Positions 28,000 through 37,621 of a stretch of 45,214 bases of DNA are shown here, piece by piece. Position numbers and translations under genes: made by a program. Origin of the DNA: Paracholeplasma vituli (GTDB lineage Bacteria; Bacillota_I; Bacilli_A; Acholeplasmatales; UBA5453); assembly GCF_025446935.1 (NCBI RefSeq), contig NZ_JAOEGN010000015.1, positions 1-45,214 on the forward strand. Direction: 5' to 3'. The notes beneath the pieces were generated by a model. It made no database searches and was not told the origin of the DNA. It saw only the letters and a list, made by a program, of their open reading frames with translations. The stretch's first letter is position 1. Each line of letters begins with the position of its first letter.

Positions 28000-28869
28000 T
28001 TATTTGACCATTTTTTTGTTCATGTTACGGTAAGCCAGTAATAATAAAACCATCGCGATGAAGAAGCATCCAATCATTAAGTAAATCATTGGAATATCAA
28101 TCCCGAATACACCGATATTAAGTGTACCATAAGGTTCTTCAAGTGCGTTCGCTAATGGTTCTGGGACTGCTGCGTAGGCTTCTTTTAATAAGACTTGTTT
28201 CAATAAAACCGTCATGTGTGTAAAAGGCATTAAGGATGCGATGTTTACCATCCCTTTCCCCAATACCACTAGTGGCATATAAATCCCACTCATAAACCCA
28301 ATTACAGTACCTAAGACACCTGCAAGTGCACCAAATGCATTTTGGCTCTTGATTAAGGTGACTAAGAATAACATGAGGGCTGAGGAAATAAATGTATAAA
28401 ATAGTAATAATAAGGATGACACAAGAATGGTTTCTAGACTATACCAATACCCGGAAGCGAAACCAACATAAAGCACAGTTAAAATCCACATCATTAAGGA
28501 TAAAGCAAAGGTCACTAAAACAGATGAGATGAAATACGATAAGATGACTTTATAACGTTCAACTGGGGTGACCATAAACCCTTCTAAACGTCTGGTTTCT
28601 AAATCCGATACGATGGTGCCCATAACACCTAAGGATAAGGATACAGTGTTAATAACAAGGACTCCACCCATAATGACCCCTACACCTAAGAAGAGTCTAA
28701 GTTCTTCAGAGATGCTATCAAATTCGGAACCTGAAGTATATTGTTTACCTAAGAATAGGAAATATAAACCGAGTAGGATGATGACCGATAAGAATGAAAA
28801 GAATAAGGCTGCACGGTCTCTTAAGAAGACTTTAATGTTACGTTTGATCAATGCAAGCATATTATACAT
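28000..28869 (-). CDS. ABC-2-type permease
   Basis: A 289-residue integral membrane protein with six predicted helices, opening with ALIKRNIKVFLRDRAALFFSF, the conserved cytosolic-to-membrane start of ABC-2 permeases, and containing GTIVSDLETRRLEGFMVTP. With the ATPase upstream it forms an exporter of the drug/lipid/antibiotic (DrrAB-like) class; the substrate is unknown. The start at 28869 overlaps the ATPase stop by 8 bases, so the two are translationally coupled. An in-frame ATG three codons on is possible. Confidence 0.92.
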   Translation of the reverse strand: MYNMLALIKRNIKVFLRDRAALFFSFLSVIILLGLYFLFLGKQYTSGSEFDSISEELRLFLGVGVIMGGVLVINTVSLSLGVMGTIVSDLETRRLEGFMVTPVERYKVILSYFISSVLVTFALSLMMWILTVLYVGFASGYWYSLETILVSSLLLLFYTFISSALMLFLVTLIKSQNAFGALAGVLGTVIGFMSGIYMPLVVLGKGMVNIASLMPFTHMTVLLKQVLLKEAYAAVPEPLANALEEPYGTLNIGVFGIDIPMIYLMIGCFFIAMVLLLLAYRNMNKKMVK

Positions 28870-29767
28870 GGTGTTCACTTCCAATCACTTCGATGAACAC
28901 ATCGTCCATCGAACCTTTGATGACTTCAAATTGTTTGATGTTGTCTTTAAGCTTTTCAATAAGCATGATCGCATCTTTCGCATCTTCTACTTGCATAATG
29001 TATTCATCCGAGACTTTTTTGTGTGTTCGGTTCAATGCTTCTAGCTGTTCTACGAGTTTTACTTTATTGTAAGGTACCACTTTTAAGCGGTCATAAGAAT
29101 ACTTCGCTTTAAGACTTGCCGGGGTTCCTTCCGCAACAATCTTACCTGAGTTGATGATGACGACATGGTCGGCAACCGCGGCTTCTTCCATATAGTGGGT
29201 GGTTAAGAAAATCGTCATCCCTGAGGTGGTTCTTAAATCATCAATCACTTTCCAAACGACTTGTCTGGTTTCAGGGTCTAAACCAGTTGTTGGTTCATCG
29301 AGTAACAAAATTTCAGGATTAGAGAACAACGCTCTCGCAATCTCGGTACGACGTTTTTGTCCACCGGATAACGTTTTAAAACGTTGGTTTTCAAACTCAT
29401 CTAGCATTAAATACGTTCTGAGTTCTTCGTAGCGTTTTAACACACCTGCTTTATCGTTGATATATAAAGACCCTCGATATAAAAGGTTTTCTTTAACCGT
29501 GAGTAAATCATCTAAGATATTGCCTTGAAATACGACACCAATCTTGTTTCTAAAATAGGTGTCATCCGTTTGACCGTTTAATAACACGGTCCCTTGGTCT
29601 GCATCTAATAGAGTGGAAATCACATTGATGGTGGTGGATTTACCTGCCCCGTTCGGACCTAAAAATGCGAAAAGCGACCCGCGACGCACTTGAAAAGAGA
29701 TGTCGTCGACCGCTTTGATATCGCCATAGTACTTCTTTAACTGCTTGACTTCTAAAATACTGTCCAT
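28862..29767 (-). CDS. ABC transporter ATPase (DrrA-like)
   Basis: A 301-residue ATPase with Walker A (GPNGAGKST), Q-loop (GVVFQGNILDDLLT), signature (LSGGQKRRTEIARAL), Walker B (ILLLDEPTTGLD) and H-loop (LTTHYMEEA). The C-terminal 75 residues (DRLKVVPYNKV... onward) form the accessory domain seen in DrrA-type ATPases. It energises the ABC-2 permease encoded downstream. AGAGGTG precedes the ATG at 29767. Confidence 0.96.
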   Translation of the reverse strand: MDSILEVKQLKKYYGDIKAVDDISFQVRRGSLFAFLGPNGAGKSTTINVISTLLDADQGTVLLNGQTDDTYFRNKIGVVFQGNILDDLLTVKENLLYRGSLYINDKAGVLKRYEELRTYLMLDEFENQRFKTLSGGQKRRTEIARALFSNPEILLLDEPTTGLDPETRQVVWKVIDDLRTTSGMTIFLTTHYMEEAAVADHVVIINSGKIVAEGTPASLKAKYSYDRLKVVPYNKVKLVEQLEALNRTHKKVSDEYIMQVEDAKDAIMLIEKLKDNIKQFEVIKGSMDDVFIEVIGSEHHV

Positions 29768-29797
29768 ATTGCACCTCTACAATTGTTATTTTATATC

Positions 29798-29806
29798 AGT
29801 ATAGCA
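29798..29806 (-). promoter_or_regulatory. Extended -10 promoter of the ABC exporter operon
   Basis: TGCTATACT on the minus strand, about 30 bases before the ATPase start. It is the third TGC-type extended -10 in the window. Confidence 0.55.
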
Positions 29807-29871
29807 CAATTATTTCATTATTTTCACATTTCTTTCATTTATTACATAAATATTAAACAATCTTTTCCATC

Positions 29872-29896
29872 AAAAAAGGCCTTTAAAAAGCGCCTT
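29872..29896 (-). terminator. Terminator of the LacI-family regulator gene
   Basis: AAGGC pairs with GCCTT (29892-29896 with 29876-29880) and is followed on the minus strand by TTTTTT. It is short but well placed after the stop at 29910. Confidence 0.7.
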
Positions 29897-29909
29897 ATTT
29901 TTTTAATCT

Positions 29910-30863
29910 TTATGTGGAATCTCTTAAAATAATTTTACCTATTGGAATTTGTAAGTCAGGGGTTTTATCATTGAGTAGATCAACCAATGCGTTCGCGACC
30001 TGTTTTCCCCACTCTATATGGTCAATTCCAATCGTTGAAAGTTTGGGTGAAACGTAACTCCCTAAAACAATATTATCAAATCCTGCGACCGCGACATCGT
30101 CTGGAATCGCGATTTGATTTTCTTTTAAAGCTTGAATGAGTCCAATCGCGGATTCATCGTTTGCACAAAATATGAAGCGTGGGATTTGTTTGGAATGTAC
30201 CAATTGAATGCCTGCTTGATAGCCACTTTGAATGGTAAAGTCACCTTGTATATAAGTATGGGGTAAACCCACTTCACTTAGCGCTTGTTTAAACCCATCG
30301 TAGCGATGGTTGTTATTAAACGCGATGGTCGGACCGGATAAGTATCCAAAATCACGATAGCCTTTTTCAAGCATTTCTCGGATAAATCGGTACACCAAAC
30401 CTTCGTTATCGATGAGACTTGGATAAATGTTTGGCCCTTCTAAGATACGGTCTAAGACGAATAAGGGGTGACCAAACGAAGCATAATGCAGTAATGTGTC
30501 ATCGCTGAGCTGTCCATCAAATACGATTGCACCATCGATTTGGCGTTCCTTAAGTAGTGTCGATGACGCTTTGCCGGAACTCACGATGATGTTTAAATCG
30601 TTCGCTTGAAGGGCTTGACGAATGCCTTCAAGGACATCTGAGAATACCGGACCACCAAACCCATACACAAATACACCGACATTGCCAGTACGTTTGGTCT
30701 TTAAATTTCGTGCACTCGCGTTTGGATAATAATTCAGTTCTTTCGCAATCGCTAAGATCTTCCGTTTGGTTTCTGGATGGACATTGGATTGATTGTTCAG
30801 TGCGTAAGAGGCCGTTGAGATCGATACCCCAGCTTTTTTCGCAACATCTTTTATAGTTGGCAT
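29910..30863 (-). CDS. LacI-family transcriptional regulator
   Basis: A 317-residue protein with the family's N-terminal HTH and hinge (TIKDVAKKAGVSISTASYALN, then the PNASARNLKTKRT hinge) followed by a periplasmic-binding-protein-like effector domain (VGVFVYGFGGPVFSDVLEG, FVLDRILEG, FIFCANDESAIGLIQALK). The start at 30863 is fixed by the MPTIKDVA start and AAAGGAT upstream. It lies downstream of the two large lipoprotein genes but after a terminator, so it has its own transcript. The 18-bp palindrome at 37039, with the centred CG of LacI operators, is its likely target; the effector is probably a sugar. Confidence 0.95.
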   Translation of the reverse strand: MPTIKDVAKKAGVSISTASYALNNQSNVHPETKRKILAIAKELNYYPNASARNLKTKRTGNVGVFVYGFGGPVFSDVLEGIRQALQANDLNIIVSSGKASSTLLKERQIDGAIVFDGQLSDDTLLHYASFGHPLFVLDRILEGPNIYPSLIDNEGLVYRFIREMLEKGYRDFGYLSGPTIAFNNNHRYDGFKQALSEVGLPHTYIQGDFTIQSGYQAGIQLVHSKQIPRFIFCANDESAIGLIQALKENQIAIPDDVAVAGFDNIVLGSYVSPKLSTIGIDHIEWGKQVANALVDLLNDKTPDLQIPIGKIILRDST

Positions 30864-30901
30864 CTGATCATCCTTTCTAAATCTATTATAAACCACCCTA
30901 A

Positions 30902-30943
30902 AGAAAAATGCTTCTAAAGGTAAATCCTCTAAAAGCATTTTTC
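30902..30943 (-). terminator. Terminator of the lipoprotein operon
   Basis: AAAAATGCTT pairs perfectly with AAGCATTTTT (30904-30913 with 30933-30942), with further pairing inside the stem; a T-rich tail follows on the minus strand. It separates the lipoprotein operon from the LacI gene. Confidence 0.9.
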
Positions 30944-30963
30944 TATCTATAGTGGGGGATTAA

Positions 30964-33528
30964 TTAGGACGCGATGGCTTTGTTAGATACCATAGCAGAG
31001 ATGATGTCAAAGGATCCTGACACACTCTTTGTACCTGGTTCAGCAAAAATGATGACGCCTGTGATGCCCGCTTCAATTTGAACTTCAACGGTCACTGGGT
31101 TTGTACCATCAAAGGTCACGGTTCTTTCAACAGAGTTGTTGACTTTAACCATTACAGATTTACCAGCTGTACCTTTTAAGACTAGAGTGACTGTGTTCAA
31201 GCCTTCTAACTCTTTAGCAGTTACTGTTGATTTCAAGAAAATCCATTCTTGCGTATCACTCTTGGTGTAGTTAACTCTTGTTAAACTACCCAAAGTAACA
31301 ACTTCATAGGTATTCGGGTCATTTTCTACCCAAGTTTCTAGTAAATCAGCGGAATAGGATAGATATGCTTCTAAGATTTCAAATGAAGCTGTATCTGGTG
31401 CTAAATCTGGGCTACCAAACATATAAATTGACATAAATTGGTCCGCGGTAAATGTAAGGGTAACAGGTTGATCATTTTCGAAGGTGACAAACTTTTCAAG
31501 AGCACTAGAGTCATTTGGTTTAACCAATACACGTTTACCAGTAGTACCTTTTAAAGTAATTGTTAAGGTGTTATAACCTTGTGTGTCTTTCGCATTAAAT
31601 ACAACTCTGAACCATTCCCAACTTTGACCATTAACTTTAGTGTAGTTAACAACAGTCTTGTTCGCTTGGAAATCAAATGTGTAAACAGTCGCTAAGTTCG
31701 CAACCCATTTATCATTAAATAATACAGGTTTTGATAAGTCATTTTCACTTGGTACATAAGAAAGTGTAATTGAAACAATTTCAAATGATCCCGAAACAGA
31801 TTCTGTATTCGGTTCAGCGAAAATGAGTAACTTCGTGAAGGATGCAGCTTCGACAGTCACAGTGACTGGGTCTGCATTGGTGAAGCTAACAGTTTGTTCT
31901 AACGCACCTAAATCATTTGGTTTAAGTAAAATGGATTTACCTGCAGTACCTTTAAGTACGATAACCATCTTGTTCAATCCAGCGACTTTTTCTGCGTTAA
32001 ATGTATTGATCATATATGACCAATGTTGTCCAACACCTTTAGTATAGTTCACAACAGAACCATTAAATGTGTACACGCCTGGGTCATTGCTGGTCCATGG
32101 GGAATCTACAACATAGTCTGAAGATTTAAAGGTTACACTGTGAATTGTAAATTCGCCTGAACCCATACCGCCAGGTACAGCGAACATAACAACTTTGTTT
32201 AATGCTTCTAGTTGAGCAGTTGTCATTTGAGTTAAGTCGATTGTAAAGACTTGTTTAGTACCATCAAAGGTAAATTGCTTTTCATAGTTTCCAGCTGTGG
32301 ATTCAACTTTTAATAGAATGGTCTTGTTTAATTGTCCAGTCATTTCGAATTCAAGTTTGGAGAAACCACTGAAATCGCCATCAACCAAAGCATACATGAA
32401 GTTCCAATCGCCCTTCTTAGCGTAATCAACTTCAAATGCATTTCCACTTGGGGTAATGGTATATACTTTGTCGCCACCATCATACCAATTGCCTAAACTG
32501 AATGTAGCGTCTGTTCCGTTATATTCATTGACTTCAAATACAGGTTCTTCATATTCATAATCTGCAGTCATGAAGGCTTGTTTAATGGTGATTTGACCTG
32601 CAGCTGGTGCTAAACCGGCAGCGATGAAAATCTTAAAGTCGGTGATTGCGTTCTTTTGTTCTAATGTTAATGAGGTTAAGTTGATAACCAACGCTTGTTC
32701 AGAACCATCTAACCAAATTGAGGACTCAATTGCGTTGTATTCATTTGGTTTAGCTAAGACTTTATGGCCTGTAGCCCCTTGAATGATGAATACTGCATAG
32801 TTAAAGTCGGTGAAATCACCTTGTACACGGTTGATCATGAATGACCATTCCATACCAGCTGCTTTATCATAATCGATAACTGCATTGGTACCAGAGTAGC
32901 TGATTTCATAAACGCCTTCGTCATTGGATTCATACTTTTGATTAAAGTTGAATGTAGCGTCTGTACCGTTGTATTCGTTGACGTTGGTTTGAATGTTATT
33001 GAATCCATCATTAATGATGAATCCATCTGCAATCTCAGGTGAGAAGGTAAGTGCTGTGATCTTTAATAACCCGGTAGAAGCTTCTTTACCAGGTGCAGCG
33101 ATGATGACAACACGGTTTACTTTCTTCATGAAGTCTGATAATTGACTAAGATTCCATTCAAAAGTCCCTTTAATCGCTGTGATGTTTAAACCAACTTGTT
33201 TAGCTGGTGTACCATCTTTGGTTTCAAGACGGACTTGCATCGAACCCATACCTTCTGCAGTAATGACTAATTTCTTATATACGGATAAGTCTTTAGTAAT
33301 TTCTACACTTCGCATGGAAGCGTTCGGGAACGTCGCCTTATTGTAGGATACGTTAAGTTCAGTTGCAGTATTGGTATTGAAGGTGTAAACGCCATCGCCA
33401 CCATCGGTCCAACCGCTGAGGACACTTAAATCGGTTACTTCTTCAGGTGTATCTTCCTTACAAGCAGCAAGTCCGAATACCAACCCAACTACTAAAAAGA
33501 GTAAAAATAGTTTTGTTGCTTTTCTCAT
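30964..33528 (-). CDS. Large repeat-built surface lipoprotein
   Basis: An 854-residue protein with an export signal and lipobox (FGLAAC, Cys23), so it should be lipid-anchored at the outer cell face. The rest is six copies of a module of about 120 to 145 residues, each with a YTF/YEI strand, VxYxK, a W-x-x-M/F patch, LKGTAGK-x-LxKxN, then 'VxIFAxPG...SGSFxIxSxxxS'. The modules resemble beta-sandwich carbohydrate-binding domains, but I cannot name the family. No catalytic motif is visible, so it may bind glycans. It is co-transcribed with the SGNH lipoprotein gene 57 bases upstream and ends at the terminator at 30902. AGGAGG precedes the ATG. Confidence 0.85.
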   Translation of the reverse strand: MRKATKLFLLFLVVGLVFGLAACKEDTPEEVTDLSVLSGWTDGGDGVYTFNTNTATELNVSYNKATFPNASMRSVEITKDLSVYKKLVITAEGMGSMQVRLETKDGTPAKQVGLNITAIKGTFEWNLSQLSDFMKKVNRVVIIAAPGKEASTGLLKITALTFSPEIADGFIINDGFNNIQTNVNEYNGTDATFNFNQKYESNDEGVYEISYSGTNAVIDYDKAAGMEWSFMINRVQGDFTDFNYAVFIIQGATGHKVLAKPNEYNAIESSIWLDGSEQALVINLTSLTLEQKNAITDFKIFIAAGLAPAAGQITIKQAFMTADYEYEEPVFEVNEYNGTDATFSLGNWYDGGDKVYTITPSGNAFEVDYAKKGDWNFMYALVDGDFSGFSKLEFEMTGQLNKTILLKVESTAGNYEKQFTFDGTKQVFTIDLTQMTTAQLEALNKVVMFAVPGGMGSGEFTIHSVTFKSSDYVVDSPWTSNDPGVYTFNGSVVNYTKGVGQHWSYMINTFNAEKVAGLNKMVIVLKGTAGKSILLKPNDLGALEQTVSFTNADPVTVTVEAASFTKLLIFAEPNTESVSGSFEIVSITLSYVPSENDLSKPVLFNDKWVANLATVYTFDFQANKTVVNYTKVNGQSWEWFRVVFNAKDTQGYNTLTITLKGTTGKRVLVKPNDSSALEKFVTFENDQPVTLTFTADQFMSIYMFGSPDLAPDTASFEILEAYLSYSADLLETWVENDPNTYEVVTLGSLTRVNYTKSDTQEWIFLKSTVTAKELEGLNTVTLVLKGTAGKSVMVKVNNSVERTVTFDGTNPVTVEVQIEAGITGVIIFAEPGTKSVSGSFDIISAMVSNKAIAS

Positions 33529-33546
33529 ATTTCCTCCTATTGTTTG

Positions 33547-33569
33547 AGGGGTTTGACTGGCAAACCCCT
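33547..33569. other. Stem-loop between the two lipoprotein genes
   Basis: AGGGGTTTG pairs perfectly with CAAACCCCT around a five-base loop. There is no T-run, so it is not an intrinsic terminator; it may protect the upstream mRNA or set the ratio of the two proteins. Confidence 0.7.
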
Positions 33570-33585
33570 ACTAATGACCTAATCT

Positions 33586-36500
33586 TTAAATCGCTTCTGG
33601 TGTTACAAATGTGAATAAGGATGGTAAGGTTGCTAAAGACCCTGATAAATCGGTTGCAGTTGGGGTACTTGAAATATTAAATGCAACATATTGATAATTA
33701 CCCCAGAAGGCGTTATCGAGTACAATCGTACCGGTTAAGTTATTGGTTCTAAACATAACAGAATACGTATTGAAAGAGTAATCCATATAAATGACTCTAA
33801 CTTGATAACCTGCTGCAATTTGAATAGAGGTCATACCATCAAAATACGCTTTGGACAATACATTTGAAGCTGCGAAGCCCTTACTAAATGTATCTGTTCC
33901 TGGTGTCACAGCGATTGCGTAGTTATTCCAATAACCACTAACGAAAGCTAAATCGGCATCGACGTGAGCAATCTCTTCTGCCGTAAATGGTACGAAGGTT
34001 AACTTCGCTGGTAAGGTATCTAAAACGGTGGATATATTGGTTGCATTAGGCGCAGTTGAAATGTTGAATGCGACGTATTGGAAATCTTGGTAGAATCCAT
34101 CGGTAAGCGGCGCAGACCCGACAAAATTTTCGGTACGGCTCATGACTTTAAATCCGGTTTCGGTCTTCGATAAGAATACCAATCTCACTTGATAACCAGA
34201 TTCAATTTGTACTGTAGTACCTGGTCTCATGAATTGACGTGGAATGATGTTCGACCCACCAAAGTTTGGCCCTGCAGTTAAGGCTGTACCATTGAGATTC
34301 CAATAACCACTCGTAAATACGATTGGATCCATATCGAATGTAAACTTCGAATAAAGAGTATCAAGTTCTCCTGCAACACTGGTGTTATCGACCTTAGAAA
34401 TGTTGAAGGCGATGTATTGGTTTGACCCCCAGAACGTTTCATCCAAGGTTATTGTACCTGTTAAATTATTCGAACGGGATGAAACCGTGTATTTTCCGTA
34501 ATTATCATAGCTTAAGAAGATTACTCTTACTTGATAACCGGAAGCAATCGTAATCGAATTGATTGAATCGTAATAGGATTTCGATTGTGGTTGTGAAGCA
34601 GCGAAACGATTTAGGAAGTTTTGGTCTGCATTCACGGTAGTGATCGCGGTCTTACCGCCTTCCCAATACCCTGTGATAAAGCTGAATTCTTTATCGACAT
34701 GAGGGATAACCGCTGGATGTAAATCAACAACAGTTGCCATATCAAGGGCTGTCATATCGACATCGGAATTGGTGGTTGTGATGATGATCGCTAATAATTC
34801 TTTACCAGTTGAGAAGGTTTCATTGATATAAAGTGGTGCAGTTTGATAATCACTCACGCTTAATACATGGTATTGACCTTCTGAATAATTCATCACAACG
34901 TATGCAAACTTATAGCCTGCTTCGACTTCGATAACGGTATCGTTGTTGAAGTAACCTAAGGTGAGTGGATTGGATGAACGGTGGTAAACGGATTCCGCTA
35001 ACACATTACCGTCTAATTGCCATAAACCACTAGACCAGGTAAGGTCTTTGTCCATATGGCCTAAACCAGTACCTTCTGGATGGTAAAGTTTAAATTTTGA
35101 CGCGACTTCAGAAAGTTTAGATGAAATGTCAGAAGTTGGGTTGGTTGCGATATTGAATGCGACATACTGGTTTGTACCCCAGAATGCAGCGTCTACAACA
35201 AAGTAATTTGTCGTGACTAAACTTGATCTCGATAAGACCTTAAAGGTGTTTTCACCCGTCTTTTCAAGATAGATGACACGGTATTGATACCCAGGTTGAA
35301 CGACGATTTCAGAACCTACCGGTAACATGCCTTTCGAGATTGGCATTACAGCTGCGAAGTTTTTGTGTAATGCGTCTGTATCTGGTGAGATATTTGTTGC
35401 GTTATCTGCCCAGAAACCTTAGAACAAATTCAAATGGGTATAAGACACCATTCACTGGAATTGGTTCTGGTTCAGGTTCTGTTGTAAATGTAGAATTTGT
35501 GACTTCGTATGGTTTCATATAGGCATTGTTTACCGCTTCGATCGCCATTTCTTGTAAGAGTGCTGATACACCAGTTGGACGGAATATCGTTTCTTTATTT
35601 AAAGTGAATCCTGTAATGCTCTTAAAGAACATTAAGGCTGCGATATAACGACCTAGTGGGTCAGAAAGGTGATAACCATCTCTTGTGAGCATATCACCAA
35701 GATAGGATGTACGTGCATTTTGAATCGCAGTACCTGAAGGAATCACGGTCATCACTTGTGAGAGTGGGGTGATTTTCTTCAGTGTCGCGTCAACAATAGC
35801 TTCATACATGGTCATTTGATTTTTATCATAGTTGTTAAATCCACTGTGTGTTGAGTTTTGTTGATAAGCCCAAGTCATGTGCCATAGGATTTGTACATTT
35901 GGATTCGATGCGTTATCTAATACAAAGTTTGTTAAGGTTTCAACATGGTCTGCATAATTAGCTGCCATACCACTAAAGTGGCTCGCTTGTTGGAAAGTGA
36001 CAACGTCCCAGCGTTCAGCACGAATGGCTTGTGATAACTTCACGCCATTTAGGGTTTGCATGGTTGCGCCTTCATAATATTGATACGTGTACGCGTTTGC
36101 GTCATTGGTTAAGTTTGTAACATGCAGTGCAAGTTCAGCCCCACCAATATACATATTCGCAATCACAATGTTTTCAACCGCGACACCATACGATTGAGCG
36201 ATGCTCCATAAGTAACGATGTGCGTCTTCTGAGAAGCTATTACCAATCGATAAGACCTTGAAGGTTTGATTGAAGTTGGTTTCGCTTGCCCATTTCGCAT
36301 ACAATGTGATGTCTTCCATCACGACCTCTGTTTCGAAGTTAAATAGATTTTCATAAGCTTCGTCCATAAACCAGCCAGCGAACACGAATCCAGCTTTCAC
36401 TGGGTCTTCGGGTCTTGCAATGGTTCTACCACGAGAGGCAACTATTGAATCCACTTCGGATCCACCCTCTGTATCAAAAGTAACCACTGGTTTAATTAAA

Positions 36501-37006
36501 TTCCATTTCGCATAAAGTGTTAAGTTATTGTTTACGACATCGGTGAAGTCCCATTCAGTTGTGTAAGATAGGTCTGTGTACCAACCATCAAAAATGTACC
36601 CTTCTTTAACCGGTGTTTCTGGTTCTGTAAGGACAGACCCAGCAGTTACTAGAACCGGTTCATATGGGGTTCCGAAGTCGGAATCGAACACCACCAAGAA
36701 TTTACCTGGTATCGGAGTCCATTTTGCGTAAAGTTTTATATTGCCAGTCACTTTATCGCTAGCAAACTGCCAAGGTGTTGTTAAGCTACTTTCTTTAAAC
36801 CAGCCCGCAAAGGTGTACCCATCTCTTGTAGGGTCAGTTGGTTTAGCCATTAATGTGTCTTTTTCTACTTCTATTGAATCAATGGCTAAGCCGCCATTCG
36901 ATTCAAATGCTACTGTGAATTTCACAGGGTCACTTGGGGATGTTACACACGCTGCCAGCGAGAGTACCATCAACAATCCGACTAAAGCGTAGGTGAATCT
37001 TCTCAT
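33586..37006 (-). pseudogene. Lipoprotein with InlB repeats, an SGNH/DUF4886 domain and five repeats; one frameshift
   Basis: The first frame starts at 37006 (MRRFTYALVG..., lipobox LAAC; AGGGAGG upstream). It has three InlB-type (Listeria-Bacteroides) repeats, each ending LYAKW, then a DUF4886-like SGNH domain (VLSIGNSFSED, TFQQASHFSG, DGYHLSD with the likely catalytic Asp and His). It stops at 35402. The second frame from 33586 continues the same protein with five modules of about 115 residues built around F-x-SGYW, GYQVRVIYL and NxYVAFNIS. Two missing bases, or one extra, near 35412-35424 (read as LRFLGR, expected LSGFW) break it. Repaired, it is about 1140 residues. A promoter, a LacI operator and the next lipoprotein gene frame it as one operon. 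The SGNH domain suggests an esterase acting on acetylated glycans. Confidence 0.82.
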
Positions 37007-37038
37007 ACTTTTCCTCCCTTGTTTTATTTTAAAACTAG

Positions 37039-37056
37039 CATCGAAACGTTTCGATG
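37039..37056. promoter_or_regulatory. LacI-type operator before the lipoprotein operon
   Basis: CATCGAAACGTTTCGATG is a perfect 18-bp palindrome with the central CG of LacI/GalR operators. It lies about 40 to 57 bases after the predicted transcription start and 33 bases before the start codon, so a bound repressor would block elongation. An 11-bp inverted pair (ATTTTAAAACT at 37026-37036 and AGTTTTAAAAT at 37076-37086) flanks it symmetrically. Confidence 0.85.
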
Positions 37057-37102
37057 AATTGATGAGAAAATGGATAGTTTTAAAATCCATTATCTAATTC
37101 CT

Positions 37103-37131
37103 AGTATATTTGAAAAAAAACCATTTGTCAA
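37103..37131 (-). promoter_or_regulatory. Consensus promoter of the lipoprotein operon
   Basis: On the minus strand TTGACA (37126-37131), a 17-base spacer and TATACT (37103-37108). The predicted start is near 37096, giving a 90-base leader that contains the LacI operator. Confidence 0.9.
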
Positions 37132-37139
37132 AACAATTA

Positions 37140-37153
37140 TGTAAGCGATTTCT
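37140..37153 (+). promoter_or_regulatory. cre-like site upstream of the lipoprotein promoter
   Basis: TGTAAGCGATTTCT matches 13 of 14 positions of the cre consensus. Its centre is near -50 relative to the predicted start, the same placement as the perfect site before the 75-residue protein gene. Confidence 0.5.
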
Positions 37154-37283
37154 ATTTAAATGTATATTGAAATTATTGAAATAACGGCCTCATTTTTGAA
37201 TCATTTCAATTTCACTTTATACTATGTATAGTTTTCAAAGCATTTACTTACACTACTTCGCTTGAATAGAGATTCACTAAGTA

Positions 37284-37312
37284 GAAAAGAAAAGACCTCC
37301 AAGTGGAGGCCT
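37284..37312 (-). terminator. Terminator of the DUF898-like gene
   Basis: AGGCCTCC pairs with GGAGGTCT (37305-37312 with 37293-37300, one G-U pair), followed by TTTCTTTTC. It overlaps the gene's stop codon. Confidence 0.85.
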
Positions 37313-37619
37313 ATGCTTCATCAAATACGGTATTTCTAACCACCCATTGGTGCATCTTCAAATTGACCCAGAAACCATAAATGCCAAGGGTGATAAGGGT
37401 GAGTAATAACCATTTGATCCATTGACCAAATAATCCCATCCCAGTACCGATGAATTTTAGACGTTTCCCTTCAATATAGGTGTTGCTCGCAACAAATTGA
37501 TGCTTAATCACAATCGCGAAAGGTGTTAATATCCCTAAGCTGATTACGATGATAAAACTTGAAACTAAATTGTATACGATGGTCATAAATAGACCTGCTG
37601 TATATTCTGATTTTTGCAT
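37311..37619 (-). CDS. DUF898-like (YjgN-type) membrane protein
   Basis: A 102-residue protein with two long hydrophobic segments (about 10-37 and 67-85). The pattern of FVASNTYIEGKRLKFIGTG, LFGQWIKW and LITLGIYGFWV is that of DUF898/YjgN-family membrane proteins, whose function is unknown. The protein is shorter than most family members. The ribosome site before the ATG at 37619 is weak, so the start (or a second ATG 11 codons on) is uncertain. It lies right after the short relic at 37622-37777; the two may once have been one transcript. Confidence 0.65.
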   Translation of the reverse strand: MQKSEYTAGLFMTIVYNLVSSFIIVISLGILTPFAIVIKHQFVASNTYIEGKRLKFIGTGMGLFGQWIKWLLLTLITLGIYGFWVNLKMHQWVVRNTVFDEA

Positions 37620-37621
37620 AT

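Noticed and set aside
28568-29044. 158-codon plus-strand frame across the ABC exporter genes
   Set aside because: It overlaps two well-supported genes on the other strand and encodes no recognisable domain.
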